This document shows positions 1 to 5,640 of a stretch of 10,472 nucleotides of DNA, in pieces. Source of the stretch: Baffinella frigidus (Eukaryota; Cryptophyceae; Cryptomonadales; Baffinellaceae); NCBI GenBank assembly GCA_026770585.1, contig MU647810.1:13069-23540 (forward strand). The letters are read 5' to 3'. A program made the translations under genes and the position numbers. Under the pieces are notes generated by a model. The model saw only the letters and a program-made list of their open reading frames with translations. It was not told the DNA's origin and did not search any database. Within the stretch, counting starts at the first letter, position 1; every line of letters starts with the position of its first letter.

Positions 1-99
1 ACCCCACACCCCACACCCCACACCCCACACCCCAAACCCCACACCCCACACCCCACACCCCACACCCGAAGCCCCAAACACTCAACCCCAAGCCCTGAA
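1..99. repeat. Telomere-like CCCCACA heptamer array
   Basis: From base 2 the sequence reads in a strict 7-bp register, mostly CCCCACA, with CCCCAAA, CCCGAAG, CACTCAA, CCCCAAG and CCCTGAA units towards the right. These are one- or two-base variants of CCCTAAA, the C-strand of the TTTAGGG telomere repeat. The register holds for 14 units although the sequence changes, which suggests descent from a telomere-type tract. The window starts inside the array, so its left end is unknown. Confidence 0.85.
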
Positions 100-143
100 C
101 GCTTTGTGTGTTTGGCAGTCTGGGGCTGGTGGGGTTGCTGGTG

Positions 144-272
144 AGCCCTGTCTCGTACGCATCAGCCTCGATCCAGGTCAGTTTCCGCCACCGTTCTTCG
201 CCGTGCTCACCTTTGCTCTGTCTTTTTCTGTCTCTTGTCTCTCTCTCTCTCTCTCGGTCTGTCTCTCTCTCG

Positions 273-308
<36 letters not shown>

Positions 309-350
309 GCTAACCAGCCCTGTCTCGTACGCATCAGCCTCGATCCAGGT
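144..350. repeat. Module A: 35-bp direct repeats bracketing a pyrimidine tract
   Basis: A 35-bp sequence starting AGCCCTGTCTCGTACGCATC lies at 144-178 and is repeated exactly at 316-350. Between the copies are 137 bp that are mostly (TC)n with CTGT and CGCT variants. The left copy ends CCAG/GTCAGT, which resembles a 5' splice site. The right copy is preceded by TTGCTAACCAG-like sequence (here TGCTAACCAG), which resembles a branch site and 3' splice site, so a 139-bp GT-AG intron at 177-315 is formally possible. That reading is inference; the repeat itself is directly visible. Open frames of SLSLSL type across the tract are low-complexity artefacts. Confidence 0.8.
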
Positions 351-403
351 CTCTTCTTGCCGCCCGTCGTTGTTCCGTCTGGAAAAGGGCAGACACGGGA
401 GGC

Positions 404-501
404 TAGGGTGTAGGGTGTAGGGTGTAGGGTGTAGGGTGTAGGGTGTAGGGTGTAGGGTGTAGGGTGTAGGGTGTAGGGTGTAGGGTGTAGGGTGTAGGGT
501 G
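404..501. repeat. (TAGGGTG)14 minisatellite
   Basis: Fourteen exact tandem copies of TAGGGTG, 98 bp with no mismatch. This is the G-rich orientation of a telomere-like heptamer (reverse complement CACCCTA), opposite to the other heptamer arrays in the window, which are C-rich on the + strand. Perfect homogeneity suggests recent slippage or gene-conversion expansion. The array sits between the two pyrimidine modules. Confidence 0.95.
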
Positions 502-517
502 TAGAGGGTTGCTGGTG

Positions 518-739
518 AGCCCTGTCTCGTACGCATCAGGCTCGATTCAGGTCAGTTTCCGCCAGCGTTCTACTGCGAGCTCACCTTTGCTATGTCTTTT
601 CTCTGTCTCTTGTCTGTCTCTCTTTCTCTCTCTCTCGGTCTGTCTGTCTGTCTCTCTCTCTCTCGCTCTCGCTCTCGCGCGCGCTCTCTCTCTCTCTGCT
701 GGCCAGCCCTGTCTCGTACGCACCAGCCTCGATTCAGGT
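518..739. repeat. Module B: second copy of the 35-bp/pyrimidine module
   Basis: The 35-bp repeat recurs at 518-552 and 705-739 with two or three substitutions relative to module A, again bracketing a pyrimidine-rich tract (about 593-699). Sequence left of the repeat (GGTTGCTGGTG) and right of it (CAGTTTCCGCCA) is also shared with module A, so the whole module was duplicated, 374 bp apart by repeat start. The left junction again reads CAG/GTCAGT and the right junction CTGGCCAG. Confidence 0.8.
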
Positions 740-909
740 CTCTCTCTCCACCCGCGCCCCCCCGGATCTGCTCAACAGTGCTGTCTACACTAGCTGACGT
801 GTGCTGTGTGCACTTACGCCAGTGTGCTGTGAACGTCGACCCGATCTGTTGATCGAAATCTCCTTGGCACCCCACTATGTGAGGGGCATTCCGCCCCCCC
901 CCCGAACAG
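740..909. other. No gene seen; poly-C tract
   Basis: No convincing coding sequence. It holds a CCGATCTGTTGATCGAAATC motif that recurs in altered form near 1198 and 6849 (GATTTCTGGTCGAAATC type), and a C-homopolymer at about 892-903. Confidence 0.5.
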
Positions 910-940
910 GTTATGCTTCCCCGCGACGTGGCGGATAAGT
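910..940 (+). pseudogene. Truncated exon-like copy of the VMxPRxVAEKY family
   Basis: After ACAG, the frame starting GTT ATG reads V-M-L-P-R-D-V-A-D-K, matching the better preserved copies at 1276, 1707 and 2264. The match stops after GGCGGATAAGT, where the sequence joins the 153-bp inverted-repeat arm. It is a broken fragment and cannot encode a domain alone. Confidence 0.55.
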
Positions 941-1093
941 CCACGCAGGGCTGGAGAGGGGGGTATTTCAAAGTCAATTTTGTAAGGGAAAACGGTATTT
1001 AAAAGTCAATTTTGAGAAGAAAACGGCTCCAAGGGCGCCCCAATGGCTCAAAGGGCGCCCCTGGAATACCCCCACGTAGCGCTCTGTGTGGAC
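941..1093 (+). repeat. 153-bp long-range inverted repeat, left arm
   Basis: This segment is the near-exact reverse complement of 8502-8652. It is built of two short tandem duplications. One is a roughly 31-bp unit containing AAAGTCAATTTTG (two copies). The other is an about 18-bp unit, GGCTCMAAGGGCGCCCC (two copies). In one frame it reads R-R-K-R-L-Q-x-R-P-N-G-S-K-G-A-P-G-I-P-P in both arms. I do not recognise the peptide and would not call it a gene. It could be a transposable-element end or a subtelomeric repeat. Confidence 0.9.
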
Positions 1094-1233
1094 TCAGTAA
1101 CGTTCTTCCTCTTTGTTTCCAATTCGACCTAACGCTCAACACCACACGCTCAACTCCAAACCCCAACCCCCCCCCTCAGGTCATCATATTAACCGGCGAC
1201 CGGATTTCTGGTCGAAATCTCCCAGGTTCATGC
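1094..1233. other. No gene seen; CTCAAC-rich degenerate heptamers
   Basis: Contains CGCTCAACACCACACGCTCAA and C-rich sequence ending CCCCCCTCAGGTCAT, similar to the tracts that precede the exon-like copies, plus a GATTTCTGGTCGAAATC motif. No coding evidence. Confidence 0.4.
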
Positions 1234-1390
1234 GTGATACATGTGTGATACAGCGGGGAACTCCGGACCAAACAGGTTATGGTGCCGCGTCACGTGGCGG
1301 AGAAGTACTCGCTCGCGTTCAAGCAGGGCTGCACGACGAAACAACCTGTTTGGTCCGGAGTTCCCCGCTGTATCACACATGTATCACAGG
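1234..1390. repeat. Perfect 45-bp inverted repeat with 7-bp target duplication
   Basis: Bases 1343-1387 are the exact reverse complement of 1234-1278, separated by 64 bp that carry an exon-like copy. The right arm sits between two ACGAAAC copies (1336-1342 and 1391-1397). The paralogous copy near 1768-1780 has a single ACGAAAC and no arm, so 1343-1390 is an insertion. The left arm ends CCAAACAGGTTATG, which matches other copies in the window (for example 1672-1684), so the left side appears ancestral. The right arm is therefore best read as an inverted, locally templated insertion. Confidence 0.9.
1276..1342 (+). pseudogene. Exon-like copy 2, VMVPRHVAEKYSLAFKQG
   Basis: Following an ACAG acceptor-like site, the frame reads VMVPRHVAEKYSLAFKQG and then C-T-T-K. 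Differences from the copies at 1707 and 2264 are mostly third-position or conservative, which suggests the family was once constrained as protein. The copy lacks the downstream P-P-A-V...S-G-R-E-P-Y-E-V-R-L part kept at 2264 and is interrupted on its right by the inverted insertion. It is probably non-functional. The pattern x-P-x-x-V-A-E-K-Y is faintly like the start of a plant B3 DNA-binding domain, but this is weak. Confidence 0.5.
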
Positions 1391-1620
1391 ACGAAACGCT
1401 CAACACACCAGACGTTCAACATCTCAAGTCGAGCGTTTGGTGTGTGGTGCTTCATCTTGTAGCCCTGCGGGGATGGTGGTTCTGAACCCTAAATCCCGTC
1501 CCTCAGGTTTCGATCGCAGGCGGGAAGATGTAGGAAGACCCTCAACATCTCAAGTTGAGCGTCTGGTGCATAGCGTTTCATCTTGTAGCCCTGCGGGGAT
1601 GCTGGTTCTGAACCCTCAAT

Positions 1621-1706
1621 GGAACTAGGGTGTCCACCCTTACACAATCAGCCCTGAACCCTCAATCCTCCCAAACAGGTTATGAAACCTAAATCCCCTC
1701 CCTCAG
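1621..1706. other. C-rich tract with repeated acceptor-like sites
   Basis: Degenerate CCCTGAA/CCCTCAA heptamers lead into CCCAAACAG/GTTATG and then CCCTCCCTCAG/GTTATG. A similar double arrangement occurs at 2150-2263. These look like pyrimidine-rich intron ends in front of the exon-like copies. Confidence 0.4.
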
Positions 1707-1774
1707 GTTATGGTGCCGCGTCACGTGGCGGACAAGTACTCGCTCGCGTTTAAGCAGGGCTCCACGACGAAACG
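1707..1774 (+). pseudogene. Exon-like copy 3, VMVPRHVADKYSLAFKQG
   Basis: After CCCTCAG the frame reads VMVPRHVADKYSLAFKQG and continues S-T-T-K-R into repeat sequence. Compared with the 2264 copy across this segment I count about five synonymous and three conservative amino-acid changes, a coding-like pattern. It serves as the empty site that shows 1343-1390 to be an insertion. No start codon context or downstream domain is preserved. Confidence 0.5.
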
Positions 1775-1835
1775 CTCAACACACCAGACGCTCAACCGCT
1801 CAAGTCGAGCGTCTGGTGCATAGCGTTTCATCTTG

Positions 1836-1948
1836 TACGAGGCCGCGGTGCAAATGTGAAACATCGAGAAATGTGAAACATTCTTTACCACACAAATTCG
1901 TACCGGAGATTGAAACAGACCAGTCGGAGATTCGAATCGGCTTTCGTA
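1836..1948. mobile_element. 109-bp insertion at a TA target with short TIRs
   Basis: The repeat sequence CATCTTGTAGCCCTGCGG is intact in neighbouring units but split here: CTTG-TA at 1836-1837, 109 bp (1838-1946), then TA-GCCCTG at 1947. The insert begins CGAGGCCG and ends CGGCTTTCG, an imperfect 9-bp terminal inverted repeat. It contains AAATGTGAAACAT twice and CGGAGATT twice. A TA duplication is characteristic of Tc1/mariner-type (Stowaway-like) elements. The insert has no coding capacity, so it would be non-autonomous. Confidence 0.7.
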
Positions 1949-2107
1949 GCCCTGCGGGGATGCTGGTTCTGAACCCTAAATCCCTTCCCTCAGGTTTCGA
2001 TCGCAGGCGGGAAGATGTAGGACGACGCTCAACATCTCAAGTTGAGCGTCTGGTGTGTAGCATTTCGTCTTGTAGCCCTGCGGGGATGCTGATTCTGAAC
2101 CCTAAAT

Positions 2108-2263
2108 TCTACTACCTCTTCCCGTCTGCGGTTGGAATTAGGGCGTCCACCCTCACACGCTCAATCCCCAATCCCCACAACCAGGTTATGAACCCTCAAT
2201 CCTCCCACACAGGTCATGCGGGAACATGCATGAAGACCCTCACCCCTGAACCCTTTTCCTCAG
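2108..2263. other. Degenerate heptamer and pyrimidine tract upstream of exon-like copy 4
   Basis: Contains CCCTCACACGCTCAATCCCC, CCACAACCAG/GTTATG, CCCACACAG/GTCATG and finally TTTTCCTCAG/GTTATG. Three or more acceptor-like AGs follow C-rich runs. No coding sequence is evident. Confidence 0.4.
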
Positions 2264-2468
2264 GTTATGCTGCCGCGAAACGTGGCGGAGAAGTACTCGC
2301 TCGCCTTCAAACAAGGCTACCTCTTCCCACCAGCAGTCGGAGCCTCCGGACGGGAACCCTACGAAGTCCGCCTACACGGTGCTTCCACCAGCCCTCAGAA
2401 ATCAGCGACTCCTGGTAAAAGTGCGATTGGCCGGCCAAGTGTCCCTCAGCCGGACACTTTCATAGGCT
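2264..2468 (+). pseudogene. Best-preserved exon-like copy 4 (possible B3-like fold, weak)
   Basis: The frame after TTTTCCTCAG reads VMLPRNVAEKYSLAFKQG, then Y-L-F-P-P-A-V, then GASGREPYEVRLHGAST and S-P-Q-K-S. It stays open until a TAA at 2495-2497 that lies inside a foldback element, so the last residues are element-derived. The arrangement L-P-x-x-V-A-E-K-Y ... S-G-x-x-Y-E-V-R-L resembles the first part of a plant B3/REM DNA-binding domain in order and spacing. No full domain is present and I cannot confirm homology. It could be a true internal exon whose donor site I cannot place, or a relic. Confidence 0.5.
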
Positions 2469-2629
2469 CGCAACCTATAATTGGTTTTGTAAAGTAACTC
2501 GTTCCTGGTACAAATTATAAAACAAGACCTCGTTTAAAAAGGAATTGGAGCCCTTTTTAGTTTTAAATGGACCTTATTTTATAATTTGTACCATAACGAG
2601 TTGCTTTACAAAACTAATTATAGGTTGCG
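2469..2629. mobile_element. 161-bp foldback element
   Basis: Left arm 2469-2522 and right arm 2577-2629 are inverted repeats of 53-54 bp with only a few mismatches (CGCAACCTATAATT at the outer end, ACAAATTATAAAA at the inner end). The AT-rich composition differs from the GC-richer surroundings. The 54-bp loop has no coding potential. This is typical of a MITE or foldback element. I could not identify a clean target-site duplication. It interrupts the end of exon-like copy 4. Confidence 0.8.
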
Positions 2630-2889
2630 CCGCTATTAACTTAGCTGTACGGAGCCTCCGGAACCCTACGAAGTCCGCCTACACGGTGCTTCCACCCTCG
2701 AGCCCGATCAGGAGACATGCGTGAGGGAGAGGAGAGCGCTGTAGGGTTGAGGGTGGTGTGTGTGTACCAGGGTTTTGCCATTTTCGTCATGGTCGTGAGG
2801 CTCCCTAAGTGTCCGGCTGAGGGTGGAGCGGTTGGAGCCTCGGCCAGGAACCCTACCAAGTCCGCCTACACGGTATGACGCCACCCACG

Positions 2890-2997
2890 TTTTGCGATCT
2901 TAGGGGTGGGGTTTGTGCTACGGTAAAGCTATGTCGAGGCTAAGATAGCAAATTTCACCCTGAAGGTAACACACGATTCCAGCCTTAAGATAACACG
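2890..2997. mobile_element. GCTATCTTA-family foldback element, copy 1
   Basis: Starts TTTTGCGATCTTAGGGGTGG, has an internal CTAAGATAGCA that is the inverse of the outer motif, and ends with CACCCTGAAGGTAACAC followed by a second end-like CAGCCTTAAGATAACAC. The family consensus carries TGCTATCTTA three times in alternating orientation and can fold back. The duplicated right end is unusual relative to the copies at 4521, 6687 and 7831. Confidence 0.7.
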
Positions 2998-3087
2998 GTC
3001 GGAGCCTCCGGACAAAAGCCCTGCGAAGTCCGACTACACGGTCTAGCTCCGTCCCGCACAGTGGGCTTCTCGGGCCGGTCCATTTAT

Positions 3088-3151
3088 GTTCGTGGTACTA
3101 ATTAATAATTGCTCGGTACACAGACATTTAATCACAAATGTGTACCACGAG
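3088..3151. repeat. Imperfect hairpin (GTGGTAC arms)
   Basis: TTCGTGGTAC near 3090 pairs with GTACCACGAG near 3142, and an inner GGTACACAGACATTT pairs imperfectly with AAATGTGTACC. It is AT-rich and could be a further small foldback element. The stretch to 3288 otherwise shows no gene. Confidence 0.5.
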
Positions 3152-3288
3152 ACACCTTTAAAGCAAAACTTCGCGCTCTGAAATTTCGACATGTGATCTG
3201 GAGTGCACTGTTTCGTGGTGCGCAAAAGGTCCGAACCCCCCCACCCGACAGCGCTGGAGCACCCTATTTACACGTTAATGGGGTAATT

Positions 3289-3427
3289 GACTAAAAATGT
3301 GGTAGTCAGGCCTACGGAATTGTCTAGGACCTCCTGCTGTAGGCCAAAATCCTAGGACTTTTTGGTCATAGGAGCCCTACGGCCTACGGTAGGCAATTCC
3401 GTAGGCCTAACTACCCCATTTTTAGTC
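3289..3427. mobile_element. 139-bp foldback element with 34-bp TIRs
   Basis: Left arm 3289-3322 (GACTAAAAATGTGGTAGTCA onwards) and right arm 3394-3427 are inverted repeats over 34 bp with two mismatches. The interior contains further CCTACGG/CCGTAGG palindromic words. There is no coding capacity. No clear target duplication was found. Confidence 0.8.
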
Positions 3428-3806
3428 GTGTTCGCCTATGAACGTGGTTTGTACTAGGCACGGGCAACGGAACACCCTATTTCCGTGCCTGGCACACACC
3501 ACATGTGGGGGTTTGTGCCAGTTTGTGCCAGCCACGGGCGAGTTCGGTCACGTCCCCCCCGGAGATTCCGTGGGGTACTCGACCACACCCGGAATGCGAT
3601 GAAACCCGGAATGCGATAAAAACAAACCCTACCAAGTCCGCCTGCACGGTCTAGCTCTGCCTCGCTCCGGCTGACCGACCATTCTCAAGTTGACATGCTG
3701 GGTCCGCGGTACAAACCGGTTAACTTCGGCGCGGGAAAGAGCCCGGGCTCACCAAATTGGTGAGCCGAAATAGAGTGGGGTACGTGACCAAACCCAGAAT
3801 GCGGTC
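3428..3806. other. No gene seen; short repeats and a 21-bp palindrome
   Basis: Holds an inverted pair AGGCACGG/CCGTGCCT (about 3455-3488) and tandem GTTTGTGCCA words. A CCCGGAATGCGAT motif occurs twice near 3588 and 3604, and in altered form after GTGGGGTACGTGACCAAACC at 3776. GGCTCACCAA-A-TTGGTGAGCC at 3746-3766 is a perfect 10-bp-arm palindrome. No coding evidence survives inspection. Confidence 0.5.
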
Positions 3807-3857
3807 GAGGCCGCCGGACAGGAACCCTGCCAAGTCCGCCTACACGGTGCTTCCACC

Positions 3858-4119
3858 AGCCAGAACCTCCAGTACAAAAGTGCAACTCAAAGGCTGTTTT
3901 GGCGAGCGCAGTTTTACTCAGGCAGGGGTAGTAAGTGTCCGGCTGATGCAGCAATTCTACGGTGGACTCTGGTCCTACGGCGGACTCCGGCCGAAAGCTC
4001 ACACTAGAGGAGGTCTTACATCGATGAGTCCTCGATGCGTCCGGCTGAGGGTGGAGCAGAGGTCGTGGCCAGGGTGAGGGTGGAGCAGAGTCTTCCATAA
4101 CCTGTCAGGTTTCAGACTT
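3858..4119. other. No gene seen; decayed repeat sequence
   Basis: Contains GTGTCCGGCTGA-type repeats at 3935 and 4037 and two GGGTGGAGCAGAG words near 4050 and 4077. A 137-codon minus-strand open frame (3685-4098) crosses several unrelated repeats and has no recognisable domain, so it is not called. Confidence 0.45.
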
Positions 4120-4152
4120 CCTCCCTAAACCCTCCCTAAACCCTCCCTAAAC
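4120..4152. repeat. (CCTCCCTAAAC)3 array
   Basis: Three exact 11-bp units, a telomere-like CCCTAAA unit with four extra bases. Related CCTCCCTAAACC words recur near 5670 and 5720. Confidence 0.85.
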
Positions 4153-4332
4153 CCTGCGGCAGGGCGGACGTTGACAGTGCGAGAGGTATCCCGGATCACG
4201 CCAGTGTTCTGGCGCGCGGGAGCGGGGGGGGATGGGCAGGGGGGGGGGGTGGACTACGTGCAGACCCTGTTCTTGCGGGACCCACCGCGGCTCAAGGTTG
4301 GGGGCAGGTGAGACATGCTTCGAAGGGATTTC
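4153..4332. other. No gene seen; G-homopolymer tracts
   Basis: Contains G runs at about 4214-4220 and 4232-4241 within GGGGGGGATGGGCAGGGGGG, capable of G-quadruplex formation on the + strand. CTTCGAAGGGATTT at 4318 repeats the end of the neighbouring terminal-inverted-repeat element. Confidence 0.45.
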
Positions 4333-4492
4333 CCACACAGCGGACTTCGAAGGGATTTTGAATAACCCCTAAGCGATAAGATCTAGGATTCTACGGTAGG
4401 CAACACGGAGGGGCATAGGGGGATCCTACGGATTAGGTAATGGACACTCGGGCATTGAGTGCCCGAAAATCCCTTCGTAGCCCTCTGTGTGG
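4333..4492 (+). mobile_element. 160-bp CCACACAG-TIR element, copy A
   Basis: Begins CCACACAGCGGACTTCGAAG and ends CTTCGTAGCCCTCTGTGTGG, imperfect terminal inverted repeats of about 27 bp that continue as GGGATTTT/AAAATCCC. A second copy of exactly 160 bp lies at 8713-8872, and an inverted, partly altered one at 4662-4828. The interior has CTACGGTAGGC and GGGGCATAGGGGGAT. There is no coding capacity. It is a MITE-like non-autonomous element of unknown superfamily. Confidence 0.85.
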
Positions 4493-4520
4493 TATGGAGA
4501 CCGATTTATTTTGAAATACT

Positions 4521-4606
4521 GTTTTTCTATCTTAGGGGTGGGTTTTGTGATACGGGGAGGCTATATCGCGGCTAAGATAGCATGTTCCACCCTTAAAATA
4601 GCACAG
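4521..4606. mobile_element. GCTATCTTA-family foldback element, copy 2
   Basis: Reads TTTTTCTATCTTAGGGGTGG, then GGCTAAGATAGCATGTTCCA, then CACCCTTAAAATAGCACAG. This is the compact family structure: an outer inverted pair (CTTAGGGGTGGG / CCACCCTTAA) plus an internal inverted TGCTATCTTA. Confidence 0.75.
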
Positions 4607-4636
4607 TACGGTGTTGATTTTTTTTAATGAGATTCG

Positions 4637-4828
4637 CTTCGAATGCAGATGTGTGTGTGTGCCACACAGCGGGCTACAAAGGATTTTTTGGCCCAAATCG
4701 GGCCGACCTTCCGTTAAATTATCCGTAGGAACCCTCTTATGTCCCTGCGGGTTGCCTACCGTAGGGTCCTAGGTCTTACTGCTTAAGGGTTATTCGAAAT
4801 CCCTTCGAATGCAGATGGGTGTGTGTGC
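4637..4828 (-). mobile_element. 160-bp TIR element, copy B, inverted, with 26-bp flanking repeat
   Basis: From 4662 the sequence is the reverse complement of copies A and C: CCACACAGCGGGCTACAAAG, GGCCCAAATCGGGCC, CCGTAGG, CTTAAGGGTTATTCG and ATCCCTTCG. The far terminus does not end CTGTGTGG. Instead it ends in CTTCGAATGCAGATGGGTGT (4803-4828), a near-exact repeat of 4637-4662. This gives a 26-bp direct repeat with one mismatch that flanks the element. It may be an altered terminus or a rearranged insertion site. Confidence 0.7.
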
Positions 4829-4839
4829 TATGATGAGGT

Positions 4840-5450
4840 TGGGATGCTGTCGTACCATATCTCTCTCTGCGATAGCGAGAGGGCTTGCTTGCCGTGGCAT
4901 GTAGAAGCCTTCGCCTTCGTAGATTTCCAGACAACGAAACCAAAACAAACCAAACCCGAAACAAACCAAAACAAAAAGCACAAAAACGTTGAAACGAAAC
5001 GAATCCGCGCGTGTCTGCAGAGGGACCTATCCGGGGAAACCTATTTTTCTTTCATTCGATGGCAACGAAAATTACTACACAAATGCTTTAATATTACTAA
5101 TAAAAACGAATTGTGTAGTAATTTTCGTTGCCATCAAATGAAAAAAAAATAGATTTCCCCGGATAAGGACCTTCAAAGCTTCAGCGGATGCCGGGCGACT
5201 CAAGTCTCGATCCGCGACACATTGCTGCTCCGCCACGACGCACAAGCCTTTACAACGAAACCAAACCAAATCAAACCCAAAACAACCCAAAATTGAAACC
5301 AAAATAAACCAAAAATACCCCAAAGTTTACAGCGAAAACGCGCGTGTTCGCAGAGGGACCTTCAAGGCACCAGCAGCCGCTGGCGCCACGGAAGTCTCGA
5401 TCCGAGACACATCGCTCCTCCGCGCTGGCACGCAAGCCTTCTCCACCCCG
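4840..5450. repeat. Three-copy unit with CAAAAC-type arrays
   Basis: A segment with TCTCGATCCGAGACACAT, GCACGCAAGCCTT, an A/C-rich array (AACGAAACCAAACC type) and CGCGCGTGTTCGCAGAGGGACC repeats. The best pair is 5004-5256 (interrupted by the hairpin element at 5029) and 5336-5443. A weaker left copy (CTCTGCGATAGCGAGAGGG, AGAAGCCTT, AACGAAACC) starts near 4860. On the minus strand the 5340-5443 copy reads K-A-C-V-P-A-R-R-S-D-V-S-R-I-E-T-S-V, while the 5170-5256 copy has stops, so coding is doubtful. Confidence 0.7.
5021..5172. mobile_element. 136-bp hairpin element with 8-bp target duplication
   Basis: The element at 5029-5164 starts ATCCGGGGAAA and ends TTTCCCCGGAT. The arms pair over about 54 bp with few mismatches (inner ends TACTACACAA / TTGTGTAGTA), leaving a loop of about 28 bp. 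It is flanked by AGGGACCT (5021-5028) and AAGGACCT (5165-5172). The paralogous unit near 5353-5366 reads CAGAGGGACCTTCAA without the insert, giving the empty site. An 8-bp duplication is typical of hAT and some Mutator-like elements. There is no coding capacity. Confidence 0.9.
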
Positions 5451-5640
5451 TGTCTTCCGGCTTCAGAAAACGCGACTGCGGCAAACGCGACGGGTTTGAA
5501 GCCTGAACCCTGAACCCTGAACCCTGAACTTTGAAACCTGAACCCTCCCGAAACCCGAAAAATGCAAGCGTTTTGCACCTGTTGCCCTCCGGCATCAGAA
5601 ATTGCGACTGCTGACAACGTGTTGGGTTTGAACACTGAAC
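5446..5640. repeat. Duplicated segment, each copy ending in heptamers
   Basis: CTTCCGGCTTCAGAAAACGC... (about 5446-5505) and CCTCCGGCATCAGAAATTGC... (about 5580-5634) are related over roughly 55 bp. Each runs from GCGACTGC through GGGTTTGAA. The first is followed by (CCTGAAC)n at 5504-5530, the second by CACTGAACACTACACCC. On the minus strand both give F-K-P...A-V-A-x-S-x-A-G, but I do not recognise a gene. Confidence 0.65.

Larger units (their letters stand above)
1391..2107. repeat. Tandem subtelomeric repeat, four units
   Basis: A unit carrying CTCAACATCTCAAGTTGAGC, then CATCTTGTAGCCCTGCGGGG, GGTTCTGAACCCTAAATCCC and TTTCGATCGCAGGCGGGAAG appears four times: about 1391-1532, 1539-1620 (shorter), 1768-2022 (split by a 109-bp insertion) and 2024-2107. 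The CTCAA...TTGAG part can form a small hairpin. Open frames of 171 and 200 codons run across this area but follow the repeat and change frame relative to the conserved peptides, so they are not called as genes. Confidence 0.85.
2339..3857. repeat. Six dispersed copies of an EPYEVRLHG-coding ~50-bp segment
   Basis: Sequence of the type GGAGCCTCCGGACRGGAACC followed by CTACGAAGTCCGCCTACACGG and GCTTCCACC occurs at about 2339-2389, 2651-2696, 2834-2874, 3001-3042, 3625-3650 (shorter) and 3807-3857, all on the same strand. The first is the 3' part of exon-like copy 4. The others have small deletions and substitutions (for example TACGAA to TGCCAA), are followed by different sequence such as GTCTAGCTC, and look like decayed duplicates. 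GTGTCCGGCTGAGGGTGGAGC-type motifs accompany them at 2809, 3935 and 4037, and inverted at 2445-2457. Confidence 0.8.

Noticed and set aside
207-860. Several open frames of 60-135 codons across 1-980 on both strands
   Set aside because: They consist of S-L-S-L or R-E-R-E repeats from (TC)n tracts or cross unrelated repeats. Tract DNA has few stops in any frame, so openness is uninformative.
1012-1092. Conserved RRKRLQxRPNGSKGAPGIPP peptide in both inverted-repeat arms
   Set aside because: Identity of the peptide follows from DNA identity of the arms. There are too few substitutions to show coding constraint, and there is no start or domain.
1113-2418. Open frames of 171 and 200 codons
   Set aside because: They follow the tandem subtelomeric repeat and are out of frame with the conserved VMxPRxVAEKY peptide. 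Repeated peptide blocks reflect DNA repeats, not a domain.
3685-4098. 137-codon minus-strand open frame
   Set aside because: It spans the decayed EPYEVRLHG repeat, a palindrome and short repeats. It has no recognisable domain and no conserved paralogue in the window.
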